A DNA stretch of 64,000 bases from Flavobacterium defluvii (GCF_900129555.1 NZ_FQWC01000005.1:124001-188000); one strand, 5' to 3'. Numbered from the stretch's first letter, positions 35,679-45,122 are shown. The notes: a model not told the origin generated them from the sequence alone. Program-made: numbers and translations.

Positions 35679-35971
35679 CTTTCAAATCAGGGCGAAGGTA
35701 TTTGTTTTTCAAAAGTCATATTTAGATATATCTTTTTTCTTAAAACATAACATTAAAATAGAAAAACACCGATTTTTCATGTAGAATTGTTAAGAAATTT
35801 TGATTTTTATTTTACTCAAAAAATTAAATATTTCATTTTCAAAAACTTAACATTCTTTATTCACGAAAAACTTAACATTGAAAGACTTGTTTTATAATTA
35901 TCTTTACTTAACTATAAGTTAACAATTTAGTTACATTATTGATAATAATCCTCATTAAAAGCACTAAAAAT

Positions 35972-36598
35972 ATGGAAAACAAGACCGAAGAAACGAATCC
36001 AGAGAATATCGATTCACCAAAAACAGAAGTTGTTCAGCCTGCTGCAGAACCTTCAAAAACTGAAAATACACCTGTAAAAAAAGCTCCGGTTCGTAAAGCT
36101 GCTCCAGCTAAACCGGCAGCATCATCAACAGCTAAAACTACATCTGTAAAAGCTCCCGCGGCTTCTGTAACAAAAGCGGCAGCGACAAAAACAGTAAACG
36201 CTCCTGCCAGACCAGCTATAAAGACTGCCGCAGTAACAACTCCTACGCCAGCAATAAAAAGAACTCCGGCAAAAAAAGTATTAACCCCGGCTGCAGCAAC
36301 TGTAACTGAACCTAAAGAAGAAAATACAAATACTGCAAACGCAGCTCAGGAAATTTCTGAAAAACCTGCAAAATCAAAAGAAGAAAAAGAGAAGAAAAAA
36401 GAAAAAAAGAAAGCTGCAAAGAAAAAAGCTAAAGCTAAAAAAGAAAAAAAGAAAGAGAAAGCTAAAAAGGCAAAACAAAAAGCAAAAGCAAAGAAAAAAG
36501 AAAAAGCCAAGAAAGCAAAGGATAAAGCTAAAGCTAAAAAAATAGCAAAGAAAAAAGCTAAGTCTCAAAAAAAGGCAAAAGCTAAAAAGAAAAAATAA
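35972..36598 (+). CDS. Histone H1-like Lys/Ala-rich protein
   Basis: A 208-residue protein with start at ATG 35972; an earlier in-frame codon adds 11 residues with no conserved character. The first ~135 residues are Ala/Pro/Thr/Lys-rich (KKAPVRKAAPAKPAAS). The last ~70 are almost only Lys, Ala and Glu in AKKKAKAKKEK-type repeats. It would bind DNA non-specifically, as bacterial H1 homologues do. Low complexity makes homology hard to judge. Confidence 0.8.
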   Translation: MENKTEETNPENIDSPKTEVVQPAAEPSKTENTPVKKAPVRKAAPAKPAASSTAKTTSVKAPAASVTKAAATKTVNAPARPAIKTAAVTTPTPAIKRTPAKKVLTPAAATVTEPKEENTNTANAAQEISEKPAKSKEEKEKKKEKKKAAKKKAKAKKEKKKEKAKKAKQKAKAKKKEKAKKAKDKAKAKKIAKKKAKSQKKAKAKKKK

Positions 36599-36604
36599 TT
36601 ACAG

Positions 36605-36638
36605 AAAGGTTTGACTTTAAAAAGTTAAACCTTTTTTT
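36605..36638 (+). terminator. Terminator after the H1-like gene
   Basis: AAAGGTTTGACTTT / AAAGTTAAACCTTT stem followed by a T run. Confidence 0.85.
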
Positions 36639-36651
36639 GTTTTAACGCACA

Positions 36652-36722
36652 GTTTTGTCATTTCGGTGAAGGAGAAATGACAAGATTATGTAAAAAAGGC
36701 TTCGACTTCGCTCAGCCTGACA
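36652..36722. repeat. Dispersed repeat with CTTCGACTTCGCTCAGCCTGAC unit
   Basis: A small hairpin (TTGTCATTTC / GAAATGACAA) is followed by GGCTTCGACTTCGCTCAGCC (36698-36717). The latter unit recurs three times at 54056-54178, partly inverted. Confidence 0.7.
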
Positions 36723-36737
36723 ATTCACAATTCATTT

Positions 36738-37745
36738 CTACCCTCCAATTGCAATCATGCTTCGATTATCAAAATGTTTGGCAGGATCATTCATTTCATC
36801 AATTGTTACCATTCCGGCGCGGACTTTCTTTTTACTTTGAACAGATTGCGCAATCAAATTCGAGATCGATTCACCATTTCTAAAAGGAGTCAATAAATCC
36901 GTTTCAGAATTCGAAAAAAGGCAGTTTTTAATTTTTCCATCAGCGGTTAAACGAATTCGGTTGCAGCTATCGCAAAATGGATTTGTTATGGAACTAATAA
37001 TGCCAAAATTACCCTGAAAATCTTTTATTTTATAATTTCTCGAAGTGAAGTTTTTTTCATCTTCCAGTTTTTGAATTTCTTCCGATGAAAATTGTGTTTC
37101 AACTAATGATAAAATTTCTTTTTGCGAAACCATTTTACTTCTGTCCCACTCGTTTCCGGCAAAAGGCATAAACTCAATGAAACGAACAGAAATAGGCAGA
37201 AACTGTGTTAATTTGACAAAATCGGCAATTTCATTTTCATTAAAACCTTTCATCAAGACCACATTTACTTTTACCTGAAAATCATTATTTAGCAGTAAAT
37301 GCAGATTATCAATAACTTTTTCAAATTGATTTCTAAGCGTTATAGAAGCGAATTTAGAAGCGACCAAAGTATCTAAACTCAAATTGATTTTTTTGACATT
37401 AAACTGTTTTAAAACTTCTATATGCCGATCGATTAAAATTCCGTTAGTAGTAATCGAAAGTGAAATATCTAGTTTTGATAATTTAGAAACAATTTCAGGA
37501 AAATCCTTTCTCAATAAAGGTTCTCCGCCGGTTAACCTGATTTTTTCAACACCATTTTGTACGAAAGTCTGAGCAATGGCAAAAATCTCATCTGCTGTCA
37601 TTAAACTAGCTTTTGGAGAAAGCACGATTCCCTCAGCCGGCATGCAGTACGTACAACGCAGATTGCATTTTTCCAGCAGCGAAATGCGCAGATAATTGTG
37701 CCTGCGCCCAAAACCGTCCGTCAAAATTGTGTTAGAGGCTGTCAT
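36738..37745 (-). CDS. moaA: GTP 3',8-cyclase
   Basis: A 335-residue radical SAM enzyme that starts molybdenum-cofactor synthesis from GTP. The N-terminal cluster motif CNLRCTYCMP (CxxxCxxC), the C-terminal cluster (FCDSCNRIRLTADGKIKNC) and the terminal Gly-Gly tail (IAIGG) are all intact. Last gene of the minus-strand Moco run, overlapping moaCB by 14 bp. Confidence 0.96.
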   Translation of the reverse strand: MTASNTILTDGFGRRHNYLRISLLEKCNLRCTYCMPAEGIVLSPKASLMTADEIFAIAQTFVQNGVEKIRLTGGEPLLRKDFPEIVSKLSKLDISLSITTNGILIDRHIEVLKQFNVKKINLSLDTLVASKFASITLRNQFEKVIDNLHLLLNNDFQVKVNVVLMKGFNENEIADFVKLTQFLPISVRFIEFMPFAGNEWDRSKMVSQKEILSLVETQFSSEEIQKLEDEKNFTSRNYKIKDFQGNFGIISSITNPFCDSCNRIRLTADGKIKNCLFSNSETDLLTPFRNGESISNLIAQSVQSKKKVRAGMVTIDEMNDPAKHFDNRSMIAIGG

Positions 37746-38646
37746 GGTTTTTGCCTTTTAAAATATGAAAAACATGCATTACATGTGGAAAAACAGCATC
37801 CATCGATTCTCTTACGCCATTTGTTGAACCCGGCAGAGCCAAAACTAAACTTTTACCCAAAGTTCCTGCAACACTTCTTGAAAGCATCGCATAAGGCATT
37901 CTCTGCTGTCCGTAATTACGAATCGCTTCTTCAATTCCCGGAATTCTGCTTTCCAGAATTGGTTCTAAAGCTTCAGGCGTTACATCTCGTGGAGATAACC
38001 CTGTTCCTCCGGTAAAAATTACCAGCTGATTATCTTTTGCGTAAGCTTTTGTTTTTTCCTGAATAATATCAAGTTCATCTGGAATAATCTCATAATGTGA
38101 TGTTTCAACTCCATATGAATCTAATTTTTCTACAATTGTTTTTCCTGAACGATCTTCTTTATCGCCTGCAAAAATAGAATCAGAACACACAAAAACAGCC
38201 GCTTTTATTGCGTTAGGGAATTTATTTTTGAAAGATGATTTGCCGCCTTCTTTATTGATTAATTTAATTGTCGAAATTTCGATCTCTTTATCAATTGGTT
38301 TCAGCATATCATACATGGTTAAGGCAACAATCGATGCGCCATGCATGGCTTCAACCTCAACTCCTGTTTTGTAAACGGTTTTTACCTTGAAAATAATATG
38401 AATCTCTAATCCTTCGATTTGATATTCAACCGAAGTAAATTCGATAGGAAGCGGATGACAATCCGGAATTGATAGATGCGTATTTTTTACCGCAAATAAT
38501 CCGGCAGTTTTTGCCATTTCAAACACGTTCCCTTTTGGCACTAAATTATTGACAACGGCATCAATTGTTTCTTGTTTGCTGACTTTTACAATTGCGGTTG
38601 CAGTTGCAACTCTTAAAGTGCTTATTTTATGCGTAATATCTACCAT
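37732..38646 (-). CDS. moaCB: Bifunctional MoaC/MoaB fusion
   Basis: A 304-residue fusion. Residues 1-~145 are cyclic pyranopterin monophosphate synthase MoaC (VDITHK, KNTHLSIPDCHPLP, VEVEAMHGASIVALTMYDMLK). Residues ~155-304 are a MoaB/Mog-type molybdopterin adenylyltransferase domain (FTGGTGLSPRDVTPEAL, LPGSTNGV). Such fusions occur in Bacteroidota. Catalysis covers the second step of the pathway and MPT adenylation. Overlaps moaA. Confidence 0.94.
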   Translation of the reverse strand: MVDITHKISTLRVATATAIVKVSKQETIDAVVNNLVPKGNVFEMAKTAGLFAVKNTHLSIPDCHPLPIEFTSVEYQIEGLEIHIIFKVKTVYKTGVEVEAMHGASIVALTMYDMLKPIDKEIEISTIKLINKEGGKSSFKNKFPNAIKAAVFVCSDSIFAGDKEDRSGKTIVEKLDSYGVETSHYEIIPDELDIIQEKTKAYAKDNQLVIFTGGTGLSPRDVTPEALEPILESRIPGIEEAIRNYGQQRMPYAMLSRSVAGTLGKSLVLALPGSTNGVRESMDAVFPHVMHVFHILKGKNHDSL

Positions 38647-38655
38647 TTTATTTTG

Positions 38656-39087
38656 TTAGGTATTTTGTTTCCAGGTGAAAGTATCGTTTTCAAACATTTC
38701 TTTTCCAAAAATCGGCACATCGGTTTTAATCCAGTTTACAATAGCTTCTGTTGCTTCATAAACCTGTTTGCGTCGTGTCGCCGAAACAAATACAAACAGA
38801 CAGATTTCGCCAGCTTTTACAACGCCCAGACTGTGATAAATGTGCATGCAGGTTAAGTCAAATTTGGCAAAAGCTTTTTCGCGAATCGTATACAAAGCTT
38901 CATTTGCCATGTCTTTATATGCCGAATAATCAATCGCAACGACTGTATTGTCGTGAATTACATCGGCACGAACTTGTCCTAAAAAAATATTGTGCGCGCC
39001 AATTGTATGTTTCGATTGATGTTTAGCAATCGATTCGGCGATAAACTCAGGCGAGATAGGGCCTTCTACAAATACATTTTTACTCAT
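38656..39087 (-). CDS. moaE: Molybdopterin synthase catalytic subunit
   Basis: A 143-residue MoaE (VEGPISPEFIAESI, FLGQVRADVI, YSAYKDMANEALYTI, MHIYHSLGVVKAGEICLFVFVSATRRKQVYEA, lysine-rich active site). It inserts dithiolene sulfur carried by MoaD. I place the start at 39087 because 10 further in-frame codons would lie in a dispersed palindromic repeat. 9 bp before moaCB. Confidence 0.93.
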   Translation of the reverse strand: MSKNVFVEGPISPEFIAESIAKHQSKHTIGAHNIFLGQVRADVIHDNTVVAIDYSAYKDMANEALYTIREKAFAKFDLTCMHIYHSLGVVKAGEICLFVFVSATRRKQVYEATEAIVNWIKTDVPIFGKEMFENDTFTWKQNT

Positions 39088-39102
39088 TATGTTATATTTT
39101 TT

Positions 39103-39215
39103 CGGCCACGAATTCACGAATGATCACGTAATAATTTGTATAATTCACATTTCACGAATTTATTTTTTAAAATCTATCCGCAAACTAATTGGATTAATTC
39201 GTGAATTCGTGGCTA
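39103..39215. repeat. Palindromic repeat that supplies the end of moeB
   Basis: CGGCCACGAATTCACGAA (39103) and TTCGTGAATTCGTGGCTA (39198) form the outer arms. The right arm encodes the last residues of the moeB product (SHEFTN) and the element carries its stop codon. Same family as 22490-22538 and 57458-57513. Confidence 0.7.
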
Positions 39216-40279
39216 TTCTTTTTTTCTTCTAATAATTGCTTCATTGCCAAAGCTCCGCCTGCAACACTTTTTACATTTTTAAATTGATGTTTATGAAATA
39301 ACTCTGCTGCAATTTTACTTCTAATTCCAGATTGACAGAAAATATAAATGGTTTGGTTTTTATCCAGTTTTTTAATTTCATTTTCTAAATGCGGTAACGG
39401 AATCTGGATTTGATTTTTTAAACTCATTTTTGGCAATTCGTCTTCATTTCTAACATCCAAAAACAAAACTTTCTCATTGTTTATTTCATCTAAAATAGAT
39501 TGAAAACTTATTTCTTCAACTTCAGATTTATTATATTTTTCTTCGAATGTTTCTCTGCTTAATGACTGAAAATCACTTTTATCAAAATCATATTTTTGCT
39601 GTTCGTTATTCAAAATATTATAAACCAATATTTTTCCGCTTAGAACTTCTCCAATTCCGAGAATCATTTTTAGAACTTCATTCGCCTGAAACATTCCAAT
39701 AATTCCAACCGAAATCCCAATTACTCCGGCATCATCACAATTTAATGCGTTGTTGGTTTCATCAGGATATAAACATCTGTATGTTGGCCCGTTTTGATAA
39801 TTAAAAACCGAAACCTGCCCCTGAAACCTAAAAATCGATCCGTAAACCATTGGTTTACTGGTTATCATACAAGCATCATTTATTAAATATTTAATCGAAA
39901 TATTATCTGTTGCATCAACAATAATATCATAATTTTGAAATAATGAGATGGCATTTTTACCTGATAATTTTTGAGAAAAAGTGCTGACTTTTATTTCTGA
40001 ATTCAATTCAGAAATCATCAATTTAGCTTCTTCAACTTTTGATTTTCCAACTCCGGAACTTTTGTAAATAACCTGACGGTGTAAATTTGAAATCTCAATA
40101 TTGTCATCATCTACAATTCCGATTTCACCAACTCCCGCTGCTGCTAAATAAGGCAGAATTGCTGCCCCCAAACCTCCTGCACCAATTACCAGAACTTTAG
40201 ATTTCGATAATTTCTGCTGACCTTCCTCTCCTATTTCGGGAAGAATTATTTGTCGGTTATATCGGTTAGATGCACTCAT
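39194..40279 (-). CDS. moeB: Molybdopterin-synthase adenylyltransferase with rhodanese domain
   Basis: A 361-residue ThiF/MoeB/E1-like enzyme that adenylates the MoaD C-terminus. It has NRYNRQIILPEIGEEGQ, GAGGLGAAILPYLAAAGVG and a DATDN-type catalytic segment (VDATDNISIKYLIND). The C-terminal ~100 residues are a rhodanese domain with an intact active-site Cys (IFCQSGIRS) that would deliver the sulfur, an MOCS3-like design. Only one Cys of the usual CxxC zinc pairs is apparent (YRCLYP). The last residues are encoded by a dispersed repeat. Confidence 0.92.
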   Translation of the reverse strand: MSASNRYNRQIILPEIGEEGQQKLSKSKVLVIGAGGLGAAILPYLAAAGVGEIGIVDDDNIEISNLHRQVIYKSSGVGKSKVEEAKLMISELNSEIKVSTFSQKLSGKNAISLFQNYDIIVDATDNISIKYLINDACMITSKPMVYGSIFRFQGQVSVFNYQNGPTYRCLYPDETNNALNCDDAGVIGISVGIIGMFQANEVLKMILGIGEVLSGKILVYNILNNEQQKYDFDKSDFQSLSRETFEEKYNKSEVEEISFQSILDEINNEKVLFLDVRNEDELPKMSLKNQIQIPLPHLENEIKKLDKNQTIYIFCQSGIRSKIAAELFHKHQFKNVKSVAGGALAMKQLLEEKKNSHEFTN

Positions 40280-40289
40280 AAATTAATTT

Positions 40290-40529
40290 TTAACCTCCGG
40301 CAAAAGGCGGTAATAAAGCTACAATATCATTGGTCTGCAAATCATATTCTGCTGCTTTTGAAACTATTTTTTGATTTACTGCAACGCTGAATGAAAGCGA
40401 CTCCAATTGATATTTTTCGTTTAAATCCTGTAATAGTTTTTGCAATGACAATTCTTCAGAAAAAGATAATTTTTCGAATTCGCATTTTGTTTTCTCAGCA
40501 ACAGCTCCAAAATATTTAACCTCAATCAT
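40290..40529 (-). CDS. moaD: Molybdopterin synthase sulfur carrier subunit
   Basis: A 79-residue ubiquitin-like protein ending LLPPFAGG. The terminal Gly-Gly is adenylated by MoeB and thiocarboxylated. Positioned between moeB and cobA with very short gaps. Confidence 0.94.
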   Translation of the reverse strand: MIEVKYFGAVAEKTKCEFEKLSFSEELSLQKLLQDLNEKYQLESLSFSVAVNQKIVSKAAEYDLQTNDIVALLPPFAGG

Positions 40530-40530
40530 T

Positions 40531-41325
40531 TTATAAATTTAAATTTTGAAAAATGAATTCATCATCAAAATGTTCCTGAAAATAGGCAATCCAGTTTGAT
40601 GTATTTTTAACTACTTCGCCAATTACAATTATGGCCGGCGAAGCTATCTTTTTTTCGGAAACCAATTTAGTAATTGTACTTATAGTTCCAATCACTTTTT
40701 GCTCGGAATTTTTTGTTCCGTTTTGAATAATGGCAATTGGCAGATCATCGTTTCTGTTTTCCTGATAAATAGAAATGATTTCGTCTAATTTATGCATTCC
40801 CATCAAAATCACTACAGTCGCTGCCGATTTTGAAGCCAAGTGCACATCTTTTGATAGTTTATGATCTGAAGTTGTTCCTGTAATTACCCAGAAACTTTCG
40901 GCCGTTTTGCGCTGCGTTAAACTAATTCCGGCCGAAGCAGGAACTCCCAAGGCCGAAGAAATTCCGGGAACTACGGCAGTTTCTATGCCATATTGTTCTG
41001 CAAATTCGATTTCTTCACTTCCTCTTCCAAAAACAAACGGATCACCACCTTTTAAACGTACAACATGTCCATAATTTTTTGCCATCGAAACTATTAAGTC
41101 ATTAATTTGATCTTGTGTATAAGCGTGGCAACCTAATCGTTTTCCAACAAAAACAGTTTCGGCATTTGGTGCATATTCTAATAACTCCTCGTTAACCAAA
41201 GCATCATACAAAACTACATCGGCACTTTTTAAAGCTTTTATGGCTTTCATAGTAATTAGTTCAGCGTCGCCTGGACCTGCGCCTACAACCGTTAATTTAG
41301 GTATTTTTAAGCTTTGCATAATCAT
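40531..41325 (-). CDS. cobA: Uroporphyrinogen-III C-methyltransferase
   Basis: A 264-residue SAM-dependent enzyme (VVGAGPGDAELITMKA, VVLYDALVNEEL, VRLKGGDPFVFGRGSEE, VVPGISSALGVPA) making precorrin-2, the siroheme precursor needed by nitrite and sulfite reductases. Monofunctional, without the CysG dehydrogenase/chelatase half. One base separates it from moaD, and it shares one base with mobA. Confidence 0.94.
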   Translation of the reverse strand: MIMQSLKIPKLTVVGAGPGDAELITMKAIKALKSADVVLYDALVNEELLEYAPNAETVFVGKRLGCHAYTQDQINDLIVSMAKNYGHVVRLKGGDPFVFGRGSEEIEFAEQYGIETAVVPGISSALGVPASAGISLTQRKTAESFWVITGTTSDHKLSKDVHLASKSAATVVILMGMHKLDEIISIYQENRNDDLPIAIIQNGTKNSEQKVIGTISTITKLVSEKKIASPAIIVIGEVVKNTSNWIAYFQEHFDDEFIFQNLNL

Positions 41326-41894
41326 TAACTTAAATTGATATTCAGGTCATTTAATTCGTCTGCCGAATTGATATTGGTTAAAGGAAAATTTTCACTTTCT
41401 TCTATTTTTATAATCTGATGCGGTACTTTGGCCAGAAGATCCATCATCTTTAGTTCATCATTTTCAATCGCAGTTTTTAAAATTGGAAGAATTTTTTTAG
41501 AATAAATTCCAATTAAGGGATGCGTTTTACTTTCTGAAGCAAATACTGTAATTCCTGCTTCTTCTGTATGTTTAGAAATTAATTCTTTTAATAATTCGGT
41601 TGAAATTAACGGAATATCACAACTCAAAATCAAATTAAATTCGGTTTCAGAATGTGTCAACGCTGTATAAATTCCGCCTATAGGACCTTTGTCTAAAACT
41701 AAATCCGGTATTTTTTCATATTCGAGATAATCATATTCCTGTGAATCTGTAATTAATTTTATTTGATCTGTAATGGGTAAAATTGCCTGAATAATATGTT
41801 CTACAAATGGTTTTTTCTGAAACAATACCAAGCCTTTCTCCGACTGCATTCGGGAGCTTTTTCCGCCACAAAGAATAAATACTGTTGTTTTCAT
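41325..41894 (-). CDS. mobA: Molybdenum cofactor guanylyltransferase
   Basis: A 189-residue nucleotidyltransferase with ILCGGKSSRMQSEKGL (nucleotide-binding loop), DKGPIGGIYTAL and LSCDIPLIS. MobA makes the guanine-dinucleotide cofactor used by DMSO-reductase family enzymes such as assimilatory and periplasmic nitrate reductases; no such enzyme is in the window. Overlaps cobA by one base. Confidence 0.93.
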   Translation of the reverse strand: MKTTVFILCGGKSSRMQSEKGLVLFQKKPFVEHIIQAILPITDQIKLITDSQEYDYLEYEKIPDLVLDKGPIGGIYTALTHSETEFNLILSCDIPLISTELLKELISKHTEEAGITVFASESKTHPLIGIYSKKILPILKTAIENDELKMMDLLAKVPHQIIKIEESENFPLTNINSADELNDLNINLS

Positions 41895-41945
41895 TGTTTT
41901 TTTGTTTCAGGTTTAACGTTTCAAGTTTCAGGATGAAATGAGTTT

Positions 41946-42083
41946 TTACCGCAAAGTGCGTTAAATTTTTTTCTTGTTTATAACTTTTAAATTTATGTTC
42001 GCAAAACTGTATCTACACAAAGCTTTGCGTTCTTTTCCATTTTATAAACCACTTTTCAAAACCTTGCGTTCTTTGCGGTTAAT
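41946..42083. repeat. Inverted intergenic repeat
   Basis: TTACCGCAAAGTGCGTTAAAT at the left and CCTTGCGTTCTTTGCGGTTAA at the right are imperfect inverted arms, between mobA and the TauE-like gene. Confidence 0.6.
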
Positions 42084-42098
42084 TCCATTTTATAATTA

Positions 42099-42845
42099 TC
42101 ACGGAAAAATCAATTTAACGCTTGCCATTAAAATAACCGTTCCTAAAACCATTTTTAAGGTTCTGTTTGAGAAAGAGCCGCTTCCGTAAAATCCGCCTAA
42201 CATTCCTCCAATTACTGCAATTGGCACTAAATAAAAACTTTCAACAGGTATTGTTTTTCCTGCTAAAAAGAAACCTAACATTCCGGCAAATGAATTCACA
42301 AAAATGAATAAACTCGAAACCGCAGCCGATTCTTTTACCGATGCCCAGCCCAGAAATAACAGAATCGGACTCAGGATAATTCCGCCGCCAATTCCCAGCA
42401 TTCCAGATAATAAACCGATTGCGAAACCAATTCCCAATGCTAAAGGAAGATTTATTTTTACTTCTTCTTTTTCTTTAAAATTAAATATTCCAAACAATCT
42501 TAAAGCCGCAAAAACCAAGATAATTCCTAAAATGATTTTATAAATCGCATTATCTAAAGTGATAAATCCGCCTATAAATGCCGCTGGAATCGAGGCTATT
42601 GCAAACGGATAAAACAACTTTGGTCTGAAATAATTATTTCTGTAATAAAACAAAAACGAAATACTCGAAACAAATAAATTTAACAACAAAGCCGATGGTT
42701 TCATAATAGAAACCGGAAAAGCAAAAATGCTCATCAAAGCCAAATATCCTGAAGCCCCGCCATGTCCTACGCTTGAATATAAAAACGCAATAATGATTAA
42801 TGCGAAACTGAATAATAGAATATTTTCGGAACTTAATAGGTTCAT
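42099..42845 (-). CDS. TauE/SafE family permease
   Basis: A 248-residue polytopic membrane protein (about seven or eight helices). SSVGHGGASGYLALMSI and GMLGIGGGIILSPILLFLG are the paired glycine-rich family motifs. Members export sulfite or carry other small anions. Its place among Moco and siroheme genes suggests nitrite or sulfite handling, by inference. Confidence 0.87.
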   Translation of the reverse strand: MNLLSSENILLFSFALIIIAFLYSSVGHGGASGYLALMSIFAFPVSIMKPSALLLNLFVSSISFLFYYRNNYFRPKLFYPFAIASIPAAFIGGFITLDNAIYKIILGIILVFAALRLFGIFNFKEKEEVKINLPLALGIGFAIGLLSGMLGIGGGIILSPILLFLGWASVKESAAVSSLFIFVNSFAGMLGFFLAGKTIPVESFYLVPIAVIGGMLGGFYGSGSFSNRTLKMVLGTVILMASVKLIFP

Positions 42846-43027
42846 TTTTTTGTTCTTTGTTGTTTTGTTTCAGGTTTTCTTTGTTTAAAGTTTCAAGTTG
42901 CTTTGCTATATGTTTAAAATTACACACCGCTTTTCATCCTTAATCCCAAAAATCTATTTTCTATACTCTTCATTCTATTTTCTTATTCTAAAAATCTAAA
43001 ATCTGAATTCTAAAATCTAAAATTTAA
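42846..43027. other. AT-rich gap with degenerate tandem AAAATCTA repeats
   Basis: The 182 bp between moeA and the TauE-like gene end in repeated AAAATCTAAAATCT units. No gene seen. Confidence 0.5.
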
Positions 43028-44197
43028 TCAAATCGGCAGCAACGTTACTAACTGCCCTTTTTTATATTCTTTTATATTTTCAGGAACGATCAATAAACTA
43101 TTAGCAACCGCAAATGTATTGAGCATTGCTGAACTTTGACCATTCAAAACTGTGACATTCGTTTCGTCGTATTTTGCTTTTAAAAACAATGTTTTTCCTG
43201 TATCATTCTTAATTTCTGAATTTAATTTTCGAACGACTTTTGTTTTATGAATTTCAGAAAATCCTATTCTGTTTTTTATTGCCGGCAAAACATAAATGTA
43301 AAAATTTGTTAATGATGAAGCCGGGTTTCCTGGTAAAGCAAAAATTAAGGTATCATTTTTAGATCCGAAGAACATAGGTTTTCCCGGTTTTTGATTGATT
43401 TTATAAAAAAGCTCTTTTACCTCATTTTGCAATAATGCCTCTTTTACAAAATCATAATCCCCAACCGAAATTCCGCCCGAAATCAAAACAATATCATATT
43501 TTTTTAGAATACCTTTTAATGCTTTTTTAGTTGCTTTAAGATTATCTTTTACTCTGTAAACTTTTGCTTTTTGTATTCCGATAGTTTGAAGGGCTGCTTC
43601 AAGCATTATCGAGTTACTTTCGAATATTTTTCCTTTTTTTAATTTTTTTCCCGGTTGTATTAATTCGTTTCCCGTAACTAAAATGGCAACTTTGGGCTTT
43701 TTGTATACCTCAACTTCTGTAATTCCTAAACTTGCCAAAAAACCAATTGCCGCAGGCGTTAGCAATGTATTGGCTTCAAAAACAATATCATCTTTAGCAA
43801 TTTGTTCTCCTTTCGGACGCACATTTGACAATTTTTCGGGCATTGCTGCAATCAAAATCGAATCTTTATTTGCCATTACGTCTTCCTGCATTACGACTGT
43901 ATCTGCATCATCCGGAACAAAAGCACCGGTAAAAATTCTAATTGCTTCGGTACTTTTTAATTTTATATTCGAATAATCTCCTGCTTGTGAAATTCCAACT
44001 ATATCATATTGATGTCTAATACTATGCGTAAAAGCATATCCATCCATAACCGACTGACGAAACGGCGGCATGTTGATTGGCGAAATTATTTTTTCGGCCA
44101 AAACATAGCCCAATGCTTTTCTGACCGAAATTAGCTTTGTTGGCATTTTTTTGCTGTTTGCTTCAATTATTTCTATGGCTTGTTCTACTTTTATCAT
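43028..44197 (-). CDS. moeA: Molybdopterin molybdotransferase
   Basis: A 389-residue MoeA that inserts molybdate into adenylated molybdopterin. Motifs: PPFRQSVMDGYAF, RIFTGAFVPDDADTVVMQED, VAILVTGNEL, LISGGISVGDYDFV, FALPGNPASSLTNF. First gene of the minus-strand Moco run as seen in this window, followed by the TauE-like gene and mobA. Confidence 0.95.
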   Translation of the reverse strand: MIKVEQAIEIIEANSKKMPTKLISVRKALGYVLAEKIISPINMPPFRQSVMDGYAFTHSIRHQYDIVGISQAGDYSNIKLKSTEAIRIFTGAFVPDDADTVVMQEDVMANKDSILIAAMPEKLSNVRPKGEQIAKDDIVFEANTLLTPAAIGFLASLGITEVEVYKKPKVAILVTGNELIQPGKKLKKGKIFESNSIMLEAALQTIGIQKAKVYRVKDNLKATKKALKGILKKYDIVLISGGISVGDYDFVKEALLQNEVKELFYKINQKPGKPMFFGSKNDTLIFALPGNPASSLTNFYIYVLPAIKNRIGFSEIHKTKVVRKLNSEIKNDTGKTLFLKAKYDETNVTVLNGQSSAMLNTFAVANSLLIVPENIKEYKKGQLVTLLPI

Positions 44198-44754
44198 TAG
44201 GCTGTTTTTTTGGAGGCAAAAGAGTACTTATTACAAATACAAGTATTTACTTAATTTTATCAATTACTTACACTTTTTTAAGAATATAAATTTAGCGTAA
44301 TTCTTTTAAATAGATTTATAAAAACTCAAATAGCTTTTAAAATTGAAGAGATGATCGCTATTTCATTCTCAAATTGTCTTTCATTACATAGTATATCTGT
44401 CTAATTATTAGAAGAGGAAAACTATATTACAAACATTAACCATTAAAATTTCAAGAATTTAATGTCATCACAACATTTTGCTTTCACTCCATAATGCTTT
44501 TGAAGGTGTTTTGAAGTGTTTTGTGACTTATTTAAAGCAATTTAAGATATTAATAACTAGCAAATTAACCGTAAAATACTACAATTTTTGAGTTGAAAAA
44601 AAAATATTTTTAACATATAAAAAATAAACAACAAACATAAGTAATTGATTTGCAGTAATTTAACTCTATAAATTTTAAACCTAACCATATAAAACTTATT
44701 ATTTTTTTAAAAAAAGTTTACTAAACTTTTGGTTTTTATTATATTAAAATTAAC
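44198..44754. other. Long AT-rich intergenic region
   Basis: About 560 bp between the divergent moeA gene and the sulfur-region leader. I see no reading frame or RNA gene. It ends in a small hairpin (AAAAGTTTACTAAACTTTT, ~44713-44731) close to the operator element. Confidence 0.5.
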
Positions 44755-44781
44755 TTTGTCTATAGGATTAGTAGAGTTTAA
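44755..44781 (+). promoter_or_regulatory. Sulfur-region operator/promoter element, copy 1
   Basis: A 27-bp block identical to 57665-57691 except one base (G for A at 44766). Its core TCTATAGGATTAGTAGA is an imperfect inverted repeat (TCTAY-N7-RTAGA). It stands 30 bp before the first cysteine-rich leader frame and upstream of susC. Confidence 0.7.
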
Positions 44782-44811
44782 GATAATATTTCAAACTAAA
44801 AAAACTATATT

Positions 44812-44898
44812 GTGAAAACAACCGTAAGCATATCGTATTTCATTCTTCCTAAAAATAATACTTATAACAATTGTTGTTATATGTGCTTCTGTTGTTAA
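44812..44898 (+). CDS. Cysteine-rich leader peptide 1, 28 aa
   Basis: A 28-codon frame starting at GTG. It shares length, start (MKTTV), the internal TYN and the C-terminal cysteine cluster with the frame at 57709-57795; about 16 of 28 residues are identical. It ends CCYMCFCC, five Cys codons in the last eight. The conservation between two loci supports translation. Probable role: a leader whose translation reports cysteinyl-tRNA supply to the downstream susC operon. A metal-binding micropeptide is the alternative. Non-ATG start and no signal peptide. Confidence 0.65.
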   Translation: MKTTVSISYFILPKNNTYNNCCYMCFCC

Positions 44899-45084
44899 TT
44901 ACCAACGCAATCCGTTCGTTATTAGATTAAATACTAAATCTAAAAAAAACGAAATCTCAATTTCACCACCAGAATACTTTTATTGAATTACAATCATCTA
45001 ATTGATGCAAAAGCTGCAGCAAAAGGATTTTTGAACATACCTATATTTTAAAAAGAAAATAATTAACCAACTAAAAAAACTAAA

Positions 45085-45117
45085 ATGAAAACAATGCAAA
45101 GCTGTTGCTGTAAATAA
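45085..45117 (+). CDS. Second mini leader peptide, MKTMQSCCCK
   Basis: A 10-codon frame with three consecutive Cys codons just before the last sense codon, ending 5 bp before the conserved hairpin at 45123. The placement is that of a classical amino-acid attenuator peptide. It has no counterpart in the second leader (57709-58058). Too short to prove by sequence. Confidence 0.45.
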   Translation: MKTMQSCCCK

Positions 45118-45122
45118 AAAAA

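Noticed and set aside
36374..36568. A Phe/Leu-rich minus-strand open frame
   Set aside because: It is the complement of the Lys-rich tail of the H1-like gene and has no independent support.
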